Source: Gammaproteobacteria bacterium (GTDB lineage Bacteria; Pseudomonadota; Gammaproteobacteria; UWMA-0217). Taken from it: a stretch of 5,785 nt of DNA. The DNA lies in assembly GCA_011330835.1 (NCBI GenBank), contig DRPO01000596.1, positions 1-5,785 on the forward strand, written 5' to 3'. Numbering within the stretch: position 1 is the first letter of the stretch; each line of letters begins with the position of its first letter. The notes under the pieces were generated by a model. It saw only the letters and a list, made by a program, of their open reading frames with translations. It did no database searches and was not told the DNA's origin. A program made the translations under genes and the position numbers. Below are positions 1 to 5,575 of the stretch, one piece after another.

Positions 1-591
1 CTCGGTGACTTCGGCGCAACGATCGATCTCGTGGTCGCCGTCCATCAACACCTCGGGCTCCACGATCGGGGCGATGCCCAGCGACTGGCAGACCGCCGCG
101 TAGCGGGCCAGCATCTCGGCGTTTGCGTGGCGGCCCAGACGACTGGGGTTGTGAGGACCGATCGGGTAGACCTCGCGCCACTTCGCGAAGCGCGCGCCTT
201 GCTGCTTGTAGGTGGCGAGCCTGTCCTCCAGCCCGTCCAGTCCGAAGGTGATCAGATCGCCCGGCGAGCCGGCCAGCGGTCCCTTGCCCTTGTCGACCTT
301 GACGCCAGGAACGATTTTTTGCGACCAGGCGATTTCGGGGAATGACAGGCCCTTGTCGTCGGTCTGCGCCAGCGTTTCCTCGAAAAGAATCACGCCGCTG
401 ATGTATTCGCCCAGACCCGGCGTGCTCAGCAGCAGATAGCGCCAGGCGTGGCGATTGGCTTCCGTCGATTCGACGTTGATATCGGCAAAGCGTTTGGCGA
501 TGGTGCCCAGGCTTTCGTCGGCGGCGAGAATGCCCCGATGATCGTCGACCATGTCGTCGATGGTCTGTTGCAGTTCAGCGGTCGTTTTCAT
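1..591 (-). CDS. fba: Fructose-bisphosphate aldolase class I, N-terminal 197 codons (runs off the left edge)
   Basis: This gene interconverts fructose-1,6-bisphosphate with DHAP and glyceraldehyde-3-phosphate in cytoplasmic glycolysis, gluconeogenesis or the Calvin cycle. The translation follows the animal-type class I (Schiff-base) family from its first residues. It has LAADES (22-27, Asp25 equivalent to rabbit Asp33), GVILFEETL (66-74), KVDKG (98-102, Lys98 equivalent to rabbit Lys107), PLAG, GLDGL, AKWR (136-139, Lys137 and Arg139 equivalent to rabbit Lys146 and Arg148) and IVEPE (Glu178 equivalent to rabbit Glu187). The 39-residue spacing between Lys98 and Lys137 equals that in the rabbit enzyme. 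The Schiff-base lysine (rabbit Lys229) lies beyond the window, as do about 140-160 further residues. The start at 591 is preceded by GGAG (598-601) at a 6-nt spacing. An in-frame ATG at 606 is possible but would place that GGAG inside the gene. The gene is divergent from the cytochrome gene. Confidence 0.93.
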   Translation of the reverse strand, partial: MKTTAELQQTIDDMVDDHRGILAADESLGTIAKRFADINVESTEANRHAWRYLLLSTPGLGEYISGVILFEETLAQTDDKGLSFPEIAWSQKIVPGVKVDKGKGPLAGSPGDLITFGLDGLEDRLATYKQQGARFAKWREVYPIGPHNPSRLGRHANAEMLARYAAVCQSLGIAPIVEPEVLMDGDHEIDRCAEVTE

Positions 592-649
592 GGGGTGCTC
601 CGGCATTGTCAGTCTTGCGCCGCAGTATGCCAGCGCCGCGGGGGCGGTA

Positions 650-667
650 CTGTCATTTGAATGACAG
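650..667. promoter_or_regulatory. Perfect 18-bp palindrome, candidate operator
   Basis: The 8-bp arms CTGTCATT and AATGACAG are exact reverse complements around a 2-bp centre. Read another way it is TGTCA-N6-TGACA, the half-site spacing used by CRP/FNR-superfamily regulators. The published CooA-type site, TGTCA-N6-CGACA, is the closest that I recall. The palindrome lies about 58 bp upstream of the aldolase start and about 91 bp upstream of the cytochrome start. Its centre is 34-35 bp upstream of the candidate -35 box at 693, a distance seen for upstream activator sites. The palindrome is observed directly. The regulator family is inference; a MarR- or GntR-type dimer is equally possible. Confidence 0.45.
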
Positions 668-692
668 GAAGCCGCCCGAGTCACGACAATCA

Positions 693-720
693 TTGCCCGA
701 GGTCGCCGGGATACGATAAT
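693..720 (+). promoter_or_regulatory. Candidate sigma70 promoter for the cytochrome/flavoprotein pair
   Basis: TTGCCC (693-698) and GATAAT (715-720) are separated by 16 bp in an otherwise GC-rich divergent intergenic region. The GATAAT box matches the -10 consensus at five of six positions; the -35 box matches at four. A transcript would begin near 727 and leave a leader of about 30 nt before the cytochrome start at 759. No transcription data support this; the call rests on box match and spacing only. Confidence 0.4.
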
Positions 721-758
721 CTGTCGCGACTCTTACGCCTGTTTTCCAAGGAGCCGCG

Positions 759-1508
759 ATGTCGGATCACTCGCCTGACAACAAACACTGGCTTTGGGTG
801 TTGATCGGCGCCCTGGCGCTGGTTTGCCTGTCGTTTTGCGGCGGGGCGCTCGCCGCTGCGTCAGGGCGCGACGCCGTCGATGTCATCAAGATCGAGCTGG
901 AGTTTAAGCCCGATCTGCGTCACGGGCGCTCGGTTTACGAGATCTGCGCTTCCTGTCATCTGCCCGAAGGCTGGGGCAACCATGATGGGACCTATCCGCA
1001 ACTGGCCGGCCAGCATCGCAGCGTGTTGATGCGACAACTTCTGGCGATCCGGACAGGCAAGCGGGAGAACCCGATCATGTATCCCTTTGTCCAGGAACGC
1101 ACCATTGGCAATCTCCAGTCGCTGGCCGATGTGGTGGCCTATATCTCCCGGTTGCCGATGGATCCGGATCATGGTCGCGGGCCGTGGTGGGACAGCAGCC
1201 CGGAATTCCAGTCGGGCAAAAGCCTGTATGAAAAGCACTGTCGCTCCTGTCATGGGGGGCGCGCCCAGGGCTATGAAGCCACGGCGACTCCCCGCCTCCA
1301 GGGGCAGCACTACGCCTATCTGTTGCGCCAGATCGGGTTAATCCGCGGCGGCGAGAGAAAAGTCAATCCCGACATGACGCGCGCAATGGCGGCGCTGTCC
1401 GCGGATCAGCTCAAGCTGATCATCAATTACGTATCCTGGTTGCCGGTTCCAAAGGCCGACCTGGCTCCATCGAGAAGCTGGCGGAATTCGGATTTCGCGG
1501 AGGAATAA
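759..1508 (+). CDS. fccA: Diheme c-type cytochrome, probable cytochrome subunit of flavocytochrome c
   Basis: This 249-residue exported diheme cytochrome probably accepts electrons from the flavoprotein encoded next and passes them to the respiratory or photosynthetic chain. Residues 11-29 are hydrophobic and are followed by ALA-type sites (about 30-34), so this is a Sec signal peptide or possibly an uncleaved anchor. Two class I cytochrome c domains follow. The first has CASCH at 63-67, PQLAGQ at 80-85 and a candidate axial Met107 in NPIM. The second has CRSCH at 161-165, PRLQGQ at 178-183 and candidate Met206 in NPDM. This layout is that of the cytochrome c4/c553-like FccA subunit. AAGGAG (748-753) stands 5 nt before the ATG. 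The diheme assignment is firm; the FccA role is inferred from the adjacent FccB-like gene. A generic cytochrome c4 is the alternative. Confidence 0.83.
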   Translation: MSDHSPDNKHWLWVLIGALALVCLSFCGGALAAASGRDAVDVIKIELEFKPDLRHGRSVYEICASCHLPEGWGNHDGTYPQLAGQHRSVLMRQLLAIRTGKRENPIMYPFVQERTIGNLQSLADVVAYISRLPMDPDHGRGPWWDSSPEFQSGKSLYEKHCRSCHGGRAQGYEATATPRLQGQHYAYLLRQIGLIRGGERKVNPDMTRAMAALSADQLKLIINYVSWLPVPKADLAPSRSWRNSDFAEE

Positions 1509-1512
1509 CCCG

Positions 1513-2856
1513 GTGTCCAAATTCACACGCAGGAGATTTATCCAGTTGGGCGGCGCCAGTTTGCTGGCGGCGGGGGCGGCGGCTGGAGGCGATTCTCCCA
1601 AGTCTGGCCCGGATCGAACCGCGGCCATCAACGACGGCTATCTGCGCAAGGCCGCTCTGCCGGAACCGAAAGGACCTCGCGTCGTGGTGCTCGGCGGAGG
1701 CTGGGGCGGCCTGACGATGGCGCGCTACCTGAAGAAGTTCAATCCCGCTTTCGACGTGGTGCTGGTCGACCGGAAAAGTCTGTTCATCTCCTGTCCGTTG
1801 AGCAATATCTGGATGGCGGACCAGATCCCGATGGAGTTTTTGTCGCACAGCTATCTGGACGCGGCGAAAAGCAATGACTACCAGTTTTTTCACGCCTCCG
1901 CCGTTGATTTGGATCGGGCGTCGAAACGCCTCTATACCGACAGCGGGTATATCGGCTATGACTACCTGGTGCTCGCGCCCGGCATCGATTACGACTACGC
2001 CCGCATCGGCGTTACCGAGATCGAGGAACAGTATCGCCTGCGGACGGAATATCCGGGCGGCTTTATCGACTTTTCCGAGCACCTGGCGATCAAGAGAAAA
2101 CTGCATTCATTCCAGGGCGGCAATTTCGTATTGACCGTGCCGGCGGGGAACTACCGCTGCATGGCGGCGCCCTACGAACGCGCCTGCATGGCTGCCGCCA
2201 TTTTCAAGAAGCGCGATATCAAGGCCAAGGTTCTGTTGCTCGACATGAACGCCGATATCCGTATCAAAAAGGATGGCTTCAGGCGCGCTTTTTCCACATT
2301 CTATCCGGACATGATCGAATACATGCCCGCCACGGAAATCTCTGGCGTCGATCTGGACAAGCGGGAAGTGATCACCGACTTCGATACGATTCCTTTCGAT
2401 GACGCGGTGATCTATCCGCCGGTGCGCGCGTCGCGGCTGATCGAGAATTTTGGTCTCGCGTTGTCATCGAGCCCGCAAAAGGAGGCGGATGTCGATCAGT
2501 TCAAATACCACTTCAGGGATGACCAGCATGTTTATGTCGTCGGCGACGCCCGGCCACAACCCTTTTCCAAGAGCGGCAACACGGCCTACAGCGAGGCCAA
2601 ATACGTGGCGGAGTTGATCGCCGCGCACGCGAAGGGCAAGGAAATTCCCTGGCGCAGCCCGCAGACCATGTGTTTTTCCGGAGTGCGTATCGATCCGCTG
2701 GAAGCGATGAGCATTATCGCGTTCTACCAGTATGACAAAAAGGAAAAGACCTTTGAGTTCGACCGCGTCCACATGATCGAGAAATGGTCGGTGCGGAATG
2801 GTCAGGCCGGGCTGGCCTGGGGAGAGGGGATTTTTCGGGATTTGTTTTATTCGTAA
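1513..2856 (+). CDS. fccB: Tat-exported FAD oxidoreductase, FccB-like flavocytochrome c sulfide dehydrogenase flavoprotein
   Basis: This 447-residue periplasmic flavoprotein likely oxidises sulfide or a related sulfur compound and hands electrons to the upstream cytochrome. It opens with a twin-arginine signal (RRRFIQLGG, 6-14) and an Ala-rich hydrophobic stretch. A dinucleotide-binding motif GGGWGG (61-66) follows, then the FAD-side motif VYVVGDA (340-346). Three cysteines line up with the FccB pattern. Cys94 in SCPLSN corresponds to the covalent flavin cysteine. Cys216 in YRCMAAPYERA and Cys387 in TMCFSG correspond to the redox-active pair. Length and domain order are normal for FccB, but the wording around Cys216 and the C-terminus differs from the classical Allochromatium protein, so the substrate is uncertain. 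The start is GTG, with GGAGGA at 1499-1504 inside the upstream gene and 8 nt away. Four bases separate the two genes, implying co-transcription and probable translational coupling. Confidence 0.82.
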   Translation: MSKFTRRRFIQLGGASLLAAGAAAGGDSPKSGPDRTAAINDGYLRKAALPEPKGPRVVVLGGGWGGLTMARYLKKFNPAFDVVLVDRKSLFISCPLSNIWMADQIPMEFLSHSYLDAAKSNDYQFFHASAVDLDRASKRLYTDSGYIGYDYLVLAPGIDYDYARIGVTEIEEQYRLRTEYPGGFIDFSEHLAIKRKLHSFQGGNFVLTVPAGNYRCMAAPYERACMAAAIFKKRDIKAKVLLLDMNADIRIKKDGFRRAFSTFYPDMIEYMPATEISGVDLDKREVITDFDTIPFDDAVIYPPVRASRLIENFGLALSSSPQKEADVDQFKYHFRDDQHVYVVGDARPQPFSKSGNTAYSEAKYVAELIAAHAKGKEIPWRSPQTMCFSGVRIDPLEAMSIIAFYQYDKKEKTFEFDRVHMIEKWSVRNGQAGLAWGEGIFRDLFYS

Positions 2857-2884
2857 GTGGGGGGGCGCTAAGTGGCGCACACGT

Positions 2885-2965
2885 CCGTCATTCTCGCGAA
2901 CGCGGGAATCCAGACCACCGCAAACTGGATTCCGGGTCTTCGCTCCACTCAGCCCGGAATGACGG
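2885..2965. repeat. 81-bp dispersed-repeat-type element with nested inverted repeats
   Basis: CCGTCATTC (2885-2893) and GAATGACGG (2957-2965) form a perfect 9-bp terminal inverted repeat. Inside, GGAATCCAG (2905-2913) pairs perfectly with CTGGATTCC (2925-2933). TTCTCGCG/CGCGGGAA (2891-2908) forms a tight hairpin with one T-G pair. ATTCCGGG/CCCGGAAT (2929-2936, 2953-2960) forms another with a 16-nt loop. The wording (GTCATTC, CGCGGGAATCCAG, CTGGATTCCGGG, GGAATGACG) resembles a non-coding repeat family common between genes in many beta- and gammaproteobacteria. It begins 28 bp after the flavoprotein stop and may also act as an RNA 3'-end structure. A single copy is in this window, so the dispersed status is inferred from resemblance. 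Confidence 0.72.
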
Positions 2966-2985
2966 GAGGTCGGCGCATTTTCTGA

Positions 2986-3011
2986 CCACGGGCGGGGTGT
3001 CCCGCCGCTGG
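2986..3011. repeat. GC-rich hairpin at the upstream edge of the TRAP remnant
   Basis: GGCGGG (2991-2996) and CCCGCC (3001-3006) form a perfect 6-bp stem with a GTGT loop. An outer CCA/TGG pairing (2986-2988, 3009-3011) extends it past a 2x2 internal loop. No T-run follows, so it is a poor fit to an intrinsic terminator. It lies between the 81-bp repeat and the first recognisable permease codons and may be part of the junction where the permease gene was cut. Confidence 0.4.
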
Positions 3012-3286
3012 TGGATTTCGCCAAGGCGCCGCTGTTCCATCCCATCGCCCTGTCGCTGGGCATCGACACGGCGCATCTGGGCATCGTCATGACCACCAAC
3101 ATGGAGGTGGGCATGATCACGCCGCCGGTAGGTCTGAATCTCTACGTGGCGGCGGGCTTGTCGGGCATGAGTCTGGGCGAAGTCACGCGGGCGGCCTTGC
3201 CGTGGATGTTCGTGCTAATTGCCGCGCTGCTGGTGATTGCCTATGTTCCGTGGATCAGCCTGGCGCTGGTGAGTGCGCTGTATTGA
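3011..3286 (+). pseudogene. TRAP transporter large permease (DctM-type), C-terminal fragment only
   Basis: The encoded ~91 residues match the end of the large membrane subunit of TRAP dicarboxylate-type transporters. They contain HPIALSLGID, GIVMTTNMEVGMITPPVGLNLYVAAGLSGM, then RAALPWMFVL and a last membrane span ending near YVPWISL. The NMEVGMITPPVGLN block is the strongest family signature. A normal DctM protein has about 430 residues, so four fifths of the gene is missing. The reading frame is open back to 2963, but those codons fall in the GC hairpin and repeat edge and do not look like permease. No ribosome-binding site is seen at the GTG (3011), and no DctP or DctQ partner is nearby. 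The normal stop at 3284-3286 is kept. This is most simply a deletion relic; expression of a functional protein is unlikely. Confidence 0.8.
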
Positions 3287-3316
3287 GTTGGACCGCCGAT
3301 TACCACTGAAGGGGGT

Positions 3317-3479
3317 CTGTGGAAAAATGGCGCTGGCCCGCATTGCGCGGAATATGCGGACTCTCGCTTGGTCCTTGATTCCACAGTGCACTTTCTTCCC
3401 CTGGAAAGACAATCCGTATTCAGCCGAGCCAAAAAGCCTGCTGTGGAATCAAATCCTGGAGGAAAAATTCCCTGATTCC
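3317..3479. repeat. Cluster of inverted copies of a CTGTGGAATCAA motif
   Basis: TTGATTCCACAG (3375-3386) and CTGTGGAATCAA (3441-3452) are a perfect 12-bp inverted pair 54 bp apart. A partial copy CTGTGGAA lies at 3317-3324. A further inverted partner TGATTCC at 3473-3479 pairs with GGAATCA at 3445-3451. So one strand could fold in two alternative ways using the same middle copy. There is no target duplication or transposase that I can see. It could be the remains of a small inverted-repeat element or a structured RNA. Confidence 0.5.
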
Positions 3480-3507
3480 GTGAAAAATGCGGGCTCGCCG
3501 GTTGGAA

Positions 3508-3537
3508 AGATTGATTTTACTCAAGCGAAATCAATTT
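3508..3537. repeat. AT-rich hairpin
   Basis: ATTGATTT (3510-3517) and AAATCAAT (3528-3535) are exact reverse complements around a 10-nt loop. Flanking A-T and G-T pairs (3508-3509 with 3536-3537) extend the stem slightly. The stem is weak in GC and no T-tract follows, so terminator function is doubtful. An operator role for the downstream ankyrin gene is possible but unsupported. Confidence 0.35.
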
Positions 3538-3552
3538 GAGGAGGCGGTTTCC

Positions 3553-3581
3553 TTGTGAAATGGCCGCGAATTTTCTATTCT
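3553..3581 (+). promoter_or_regulatory. Candidate sigma70 promoter for the ankyrin gene
   Basis: TTGTGA (3553-3558) and TATTCT (3576-3581) are 17 bp apart, each matching four of six consensus bases. The leader to the preferred ATG at 3685 would be about 97 nt. This is the best-spaced pair that I see upstream of the gene, but the match is only moderate. Confidence 0.33.
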
Positions 3582-3684
3582 CGCATCGCGTGGCGGAATC
3601 GATGACGGGCAGGGCGGCTGTCTGTCCGCGGCGAGCTTGTTTTGCGGCCCTGAAAAATACAGACTGACAGGTAACAAACTGATC

Positions 3685-4638
3685 ATGAATTGGATAAAAG
3701 TCATTATTTTCTCGCTATTGCTGGGGTTGTCGTGCGCCGCAACGTCCGCCGACACCAGTCCGCTGGATCAACAGCTCAGGGATGCGGCCGCCGAGGGTAG
3801 CGTCGAAAAGATCCGCGAGTTGCTCGACAAGGGGGCGTTCGTGGATGCGCCGGGGAAATATGGCAAGACGCCGCTGATGCTGGCGGCGGAAACGGGCAAT
3901 ATCGACGCGGTGGCGCTGCTGCTGTCACGCGGCGCCAACGTCAATGCCCGAACCCGGTCGGGCTCTACCCCGCTGACCTTCGCGGCGGAAAACGGATTTC
4001 GGGCGATTACCGGGCTGCTCGTTGAAATGGGCGCCAATGTCCACGACCGTACGCGCGCCGGCTGGAACTCGCTGATGATCGCGGCGCGGGAGGGTTACGA
4101 CAACATCGTCGCGCAGTTGCTGGAGTTCGGGGCGGATATCCGGGCTTCCGACCGGAAGGGGAATTCGGCGTTGATGTACGCGATCGAAGGCAATCACGTC
4201 AAGACCGTCAAAACGATATTTCACTATAGCGACCTCGTGGCGCCCTGTGTTCCCAACAAGGAGGGCGTGACGCCGCTCATGCTGGCGATCGACAAGAAAT
4301 ACGAAGAGATCGTCGATATCCTGATTCCGATCACCAAGAACCTGAATTTCCGTGACAAATATGGCGCGACCGCGTTGCACTATGCGGTCGAGGCCGGGAA
4401 CATGGACGCGGTCAAGGCGCTGATAGCGCATCATGCCGATGTCAATATTCAGGACGTGGACGGTGAAACGCCGTTGACCGAAGCGGTGGCCCTGGGGAAT
4501 GTGGACATGGTCGCCTTTTTGCTCGCCCATGGCGCGGATCCGGATATCAAGAACAAAAAGGGGAAGAACGCGCGGGACATTGCCCGGGAGAAGGGGGCTG
4601 ACGCCACCCTGAAACTCCTGGCGTCAACCGGGAAGTAG
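3685..4638 (+). CDS. Secreted (periplasmic) ankyrin-repeat protein
   Basis: The 317-residue product is a signal peptide followed almost entirely by ankyrin repeats, which bind other proteins and have no catalytic centre. Residues 4-18 form the hydrophobic core, with a likely cleavage near ATSA-D (about 20-24). Repeats of about 33 residues start near 27, 60, 93, 126, 159, 194, 227 and 260, with a degenerate capping unit at 293-315. Typical signatures are GKTPLMLAAETGN, GATALHYAVEAGN and GETPLTEAVALGN, each followed by LLxxGAD- or GANV-like turns. The unit at 159-193 is two residues longer and least regular, with a lone Cys188. The ATG at 3685 is chosen because the signal peptide begins there; an upstream in-frame TTG at 3637 would bury it behind 16 polar residues. 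The ribosome-binding site is weak (AGG near 3669). Exported ankyrin proteins such as Pseudomonas AnkB support catalase function, but no catalase gene is present here. The partner is unknown. Confidence 0.88.
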   Translation: MNWIKVIIFSLLLGLSCAATSADTSPLDQQLRDAAAEGSVEKIRELLDKGAFVDAPGKYGKTPLMLAAETGNIDAVALLLSRGANVNARTRSGSTPLTFAAENGFRAITGLLVEMGANVHDRTRAGWNSLMIAAREGYDNIVAQLLEFGADIRASDRKGNSALMYAIEGNHVKTVKTIFHYSDLVAPCVPNKEGVTPLMLAIDKKYEEIVDILIPITKNLNFRDKYGATALHYAVEAGNMDAVKALIAHHADVNIQDVDGETPLTEAVALGNVDMVAFLLAHGADPDIKNKKGKNARDIAREKGADATLKLLASTGK

Positions 4639-4782
4639 AGGGTTGTCCGCCGATCTGAGAACGGTGTCTCGCAAACTGGGAGAGAAGGTTTCCGCTGGCG
4701 CGCGAAAGTATGAGAAAATCCACCGCGATTTCAGGCGCTGTCGGGAGGATGGCGGTTGGGACTGAATCATCCGCGTTTGAAG

Positions 4783-4802
4783 CCAGTTCTTGGAATAACT
4801 GG
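4783..4802. repeat. Small inverted repeat between the ankyrin gene and the next gene
   Basis: CCAGTT (4783-4788) and AACTGG (4797-4802) flank an 8-nt loop. Just after, ATATC (4806-4810) and GATAT (4816-4820) make a second short palindrome overlapping the ATG at 4819. No T-run follows, so neither resembles a standard terminator. The remainder of the 180-bp gap (4639-4818) shows no other clear signal. Confidence 0.3.
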
Positions 4803-4818
4803 TGTATATCAATAAGAT
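4790..4818 (+). promoter_or_regulatory. Weak candidate promoter before the barrel-end protein
   Basis: TTGGAA (4790-4795) and TAAGAT (4813-4818) are 17 bp apart, with four of six matches each. A transcript from it would start near 4825, past the ATG at 4819. It would therefore favour the in-frame TTG at 4861 as the real start. Support is limited to spacing and partial consensus. Confidence 0.22.
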
Positions 4819-5511
4819 ATGCCATTATCTTCGTATGTGGCTTTAACTGGGCTGAGTAAGTTGAAAAATTCAATTTGTCGCTGGTTGTGTCGGCTGGGCT
4901 TGTGCCTGTGCATATTCATCCATTCCGCGCACTCCGCTTCACAAGCGGACTCCCAAACGCCGCCTCAACGCAAGCCGCTCGTTCTGGCGCTGGCGTCTCT
5001 TACCACGCAACACGATGATCCATCCCCCGGTTTTTCCCTCGGCCATGTGGCGGGTTCGTCGACAAATCCCGAACGGCTGGATTGCTTCACGGTCGGAACC
5101 CGTTCCCGATTGCGCAAGACTTTCGATCAGACCTGGCGACGGTTGCGCGCTTCTTTCGCGGAAAGCTCCCACCGGATTTCTTCGGGTCTCAGCCGTCTGC
5201 GCGCCGCCAGACTGATTCCGTTTGTCGGACTCGGCTGGCGAAACCCGCAGGATGAACTCAGTACGGAGATTGCCGATATCGATATCGGATTCTTTCTTGA
5301 TGAGGAGCCAACGGCTTCGATGACGCCATTCGCGACCGGGCAGGGCGGTGAGCGCCAAAGAGTTCGGCGCATCCATGGCCGAACGAGCAATGAGCCGGAT
5401 GAGGGGTTGACCCAACTGGGGCAGGTCCGCAGCGAGTGGGACTATCGCGACAGTTTCGACGGGCTTGAAATCTTGCCGACAGTCTCTTTTGGCGCGGTAT
5501 ATCGGTTTTGA
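4819..5511 (+). CDS. Small exported protein with an outer-membrane beta-barrel-like C-terminus
   Basis: I do not recognise this 230-residue protein as a named family. Residues 16-40 read as a signal peptide: basic n-region with Lys16, Arg21 and Arg25, a Cys/Leu/Ile-rich core, then HSAHSA. A Pro- and Gln-rich stretch and an Arg-rich, probably helical segment (95-131) follow. The end has strand-like pieces: LIPFVGLGW (132-140), ADIDIGFFL (152-160) and ILPTVSFGAVYRF (218-230) with a terminal Phe. Alternating hydrophobics and a final aromatic residue are the BAM-recognised ending of outer-membrane proteins. The wording recalls proteins with PYxGxGW and a terminal LGLSYRF. Too few strands exist for a full barrel, so it may be a shortened relic. 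The ATG at 4819 lacks a clear ribosome-binding site and gives a long n-region; TTG at 4861 (after GAG at 4854-4856) is a plausible alternative that starts right at the signal peptide. Confidence 0.6.
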   Translation: MPLSSYVALTGLSKLKNSICRWLCRLGLCLCIFIHSAHSASQADSQTPPQRKPLVLALASLTTQHDDPSPGFSLGHVAGSSTNPERLDCFTVGTRSRLRKTFDQTWRRLRASFAESSHRISSGLSRLRAARLIPFVGLGWRNPQDELSTEIADIDIGFFLDEEPTASMTPFATGQGGERQRVRRIHGRTSNEPDEGLTQLGQVRSEWDYRDSFDGLEILPTVSFGAVYRF

Positions 5512-5546
5512 GGCATACCTGCTGCCCACACCAGATCTCGAAAACA

Positions 5547-5564
5547 GAAGTCGTCCGTGACTTC
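5547..5564. terminator. Small hairpin in the convergent gap, possible bidirectional terminator
   Basis: GAAGTC (5547-5552) and GACTTC (5559-5564) form a perfect 6-bp stem with a 6-nt loop. It lies between the stop of the rightward gene (5511) and the stop of the leftward DUF2892 gene (5576), where a shared terminator would be expected. There is no T-tract on either side, so the call is weak. Confidence 0.25.
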
Positions 5565-5575
5565 AATCGTGGGGG

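Larger units (their letters stand above)
3287..3684. other. 398-bp gap without a convincing gene
   Basis: This stretch between the permease relic and the ankyrin gene looks less GC-rich than its neighbours. The open frames across it (for example 3273-3539 rightward and 3241-3432 leftward) have no recognisable motif, no good ribosome-binding site and overlap the relic. It holds a set of inverted motifs at 3317-3479, an AT-rich hairpin near 3508-3537, a small CCGCAT/ATGCGG stem (3338-3343, 3354-3359) and a possible promoter at 3553-3581. It may be eroded former coding or mobile DNA. Confidence 0.5.

Noticed and set aside
772..860. Possible lipoprotein signal at Cys27 of the cytochrome
   Set aside because: The residue before the cysteine is Phe, which does not fit a lipobox; a normal signal peptidase site follows.
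1423..2106. 227-codon leftward open frame inside the flavoprotein gene
   Set aside because: It lies antisense to a clearly recognisable FccB-like protein and has the Arg/Gln-rich composition typical of GC-rich shadow frames.
2885..2965. CRISPR-like repeat
   Set aside because: There is only one copy, with no spacers or regular period; the structure is that of an inverted-repeat element.
2464..3120. 218-codon leftward open frame spanning the flavoprotein end, repeat and permease relic
   Set aside because: It crosses three unrelated elements and has no domain; the openness is a product of GC-rich composition.
3273..3539. 88-codon rightward open frame after the permease relic
   Set aside because: Its GTG start overlaps the permease end in another frame. 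It has no ribosome-binding site and no recognisable motif, and it runs through the inverted-repeat cluster.
3637..3684. Upstream TTG start for the ankyrin gene
   Set aside because: It would add 16 polar residues in front of a clear signal peptide; the ATG at 3685 is a better start.
3925..4530. 201-codon leftward open frame within the ankyrin gene
   Set aside because: It is antisense to regular ankyrin repeats and only mirrors their periodic codons.
4939..5529. 196-codon leftward open frame opposite the barrel-end gene
   Set aside because: It lacks a signal peptide, motif or ribosome-binding site, whereas the rightward frame has a signal peptide and a terminal beta-signal.
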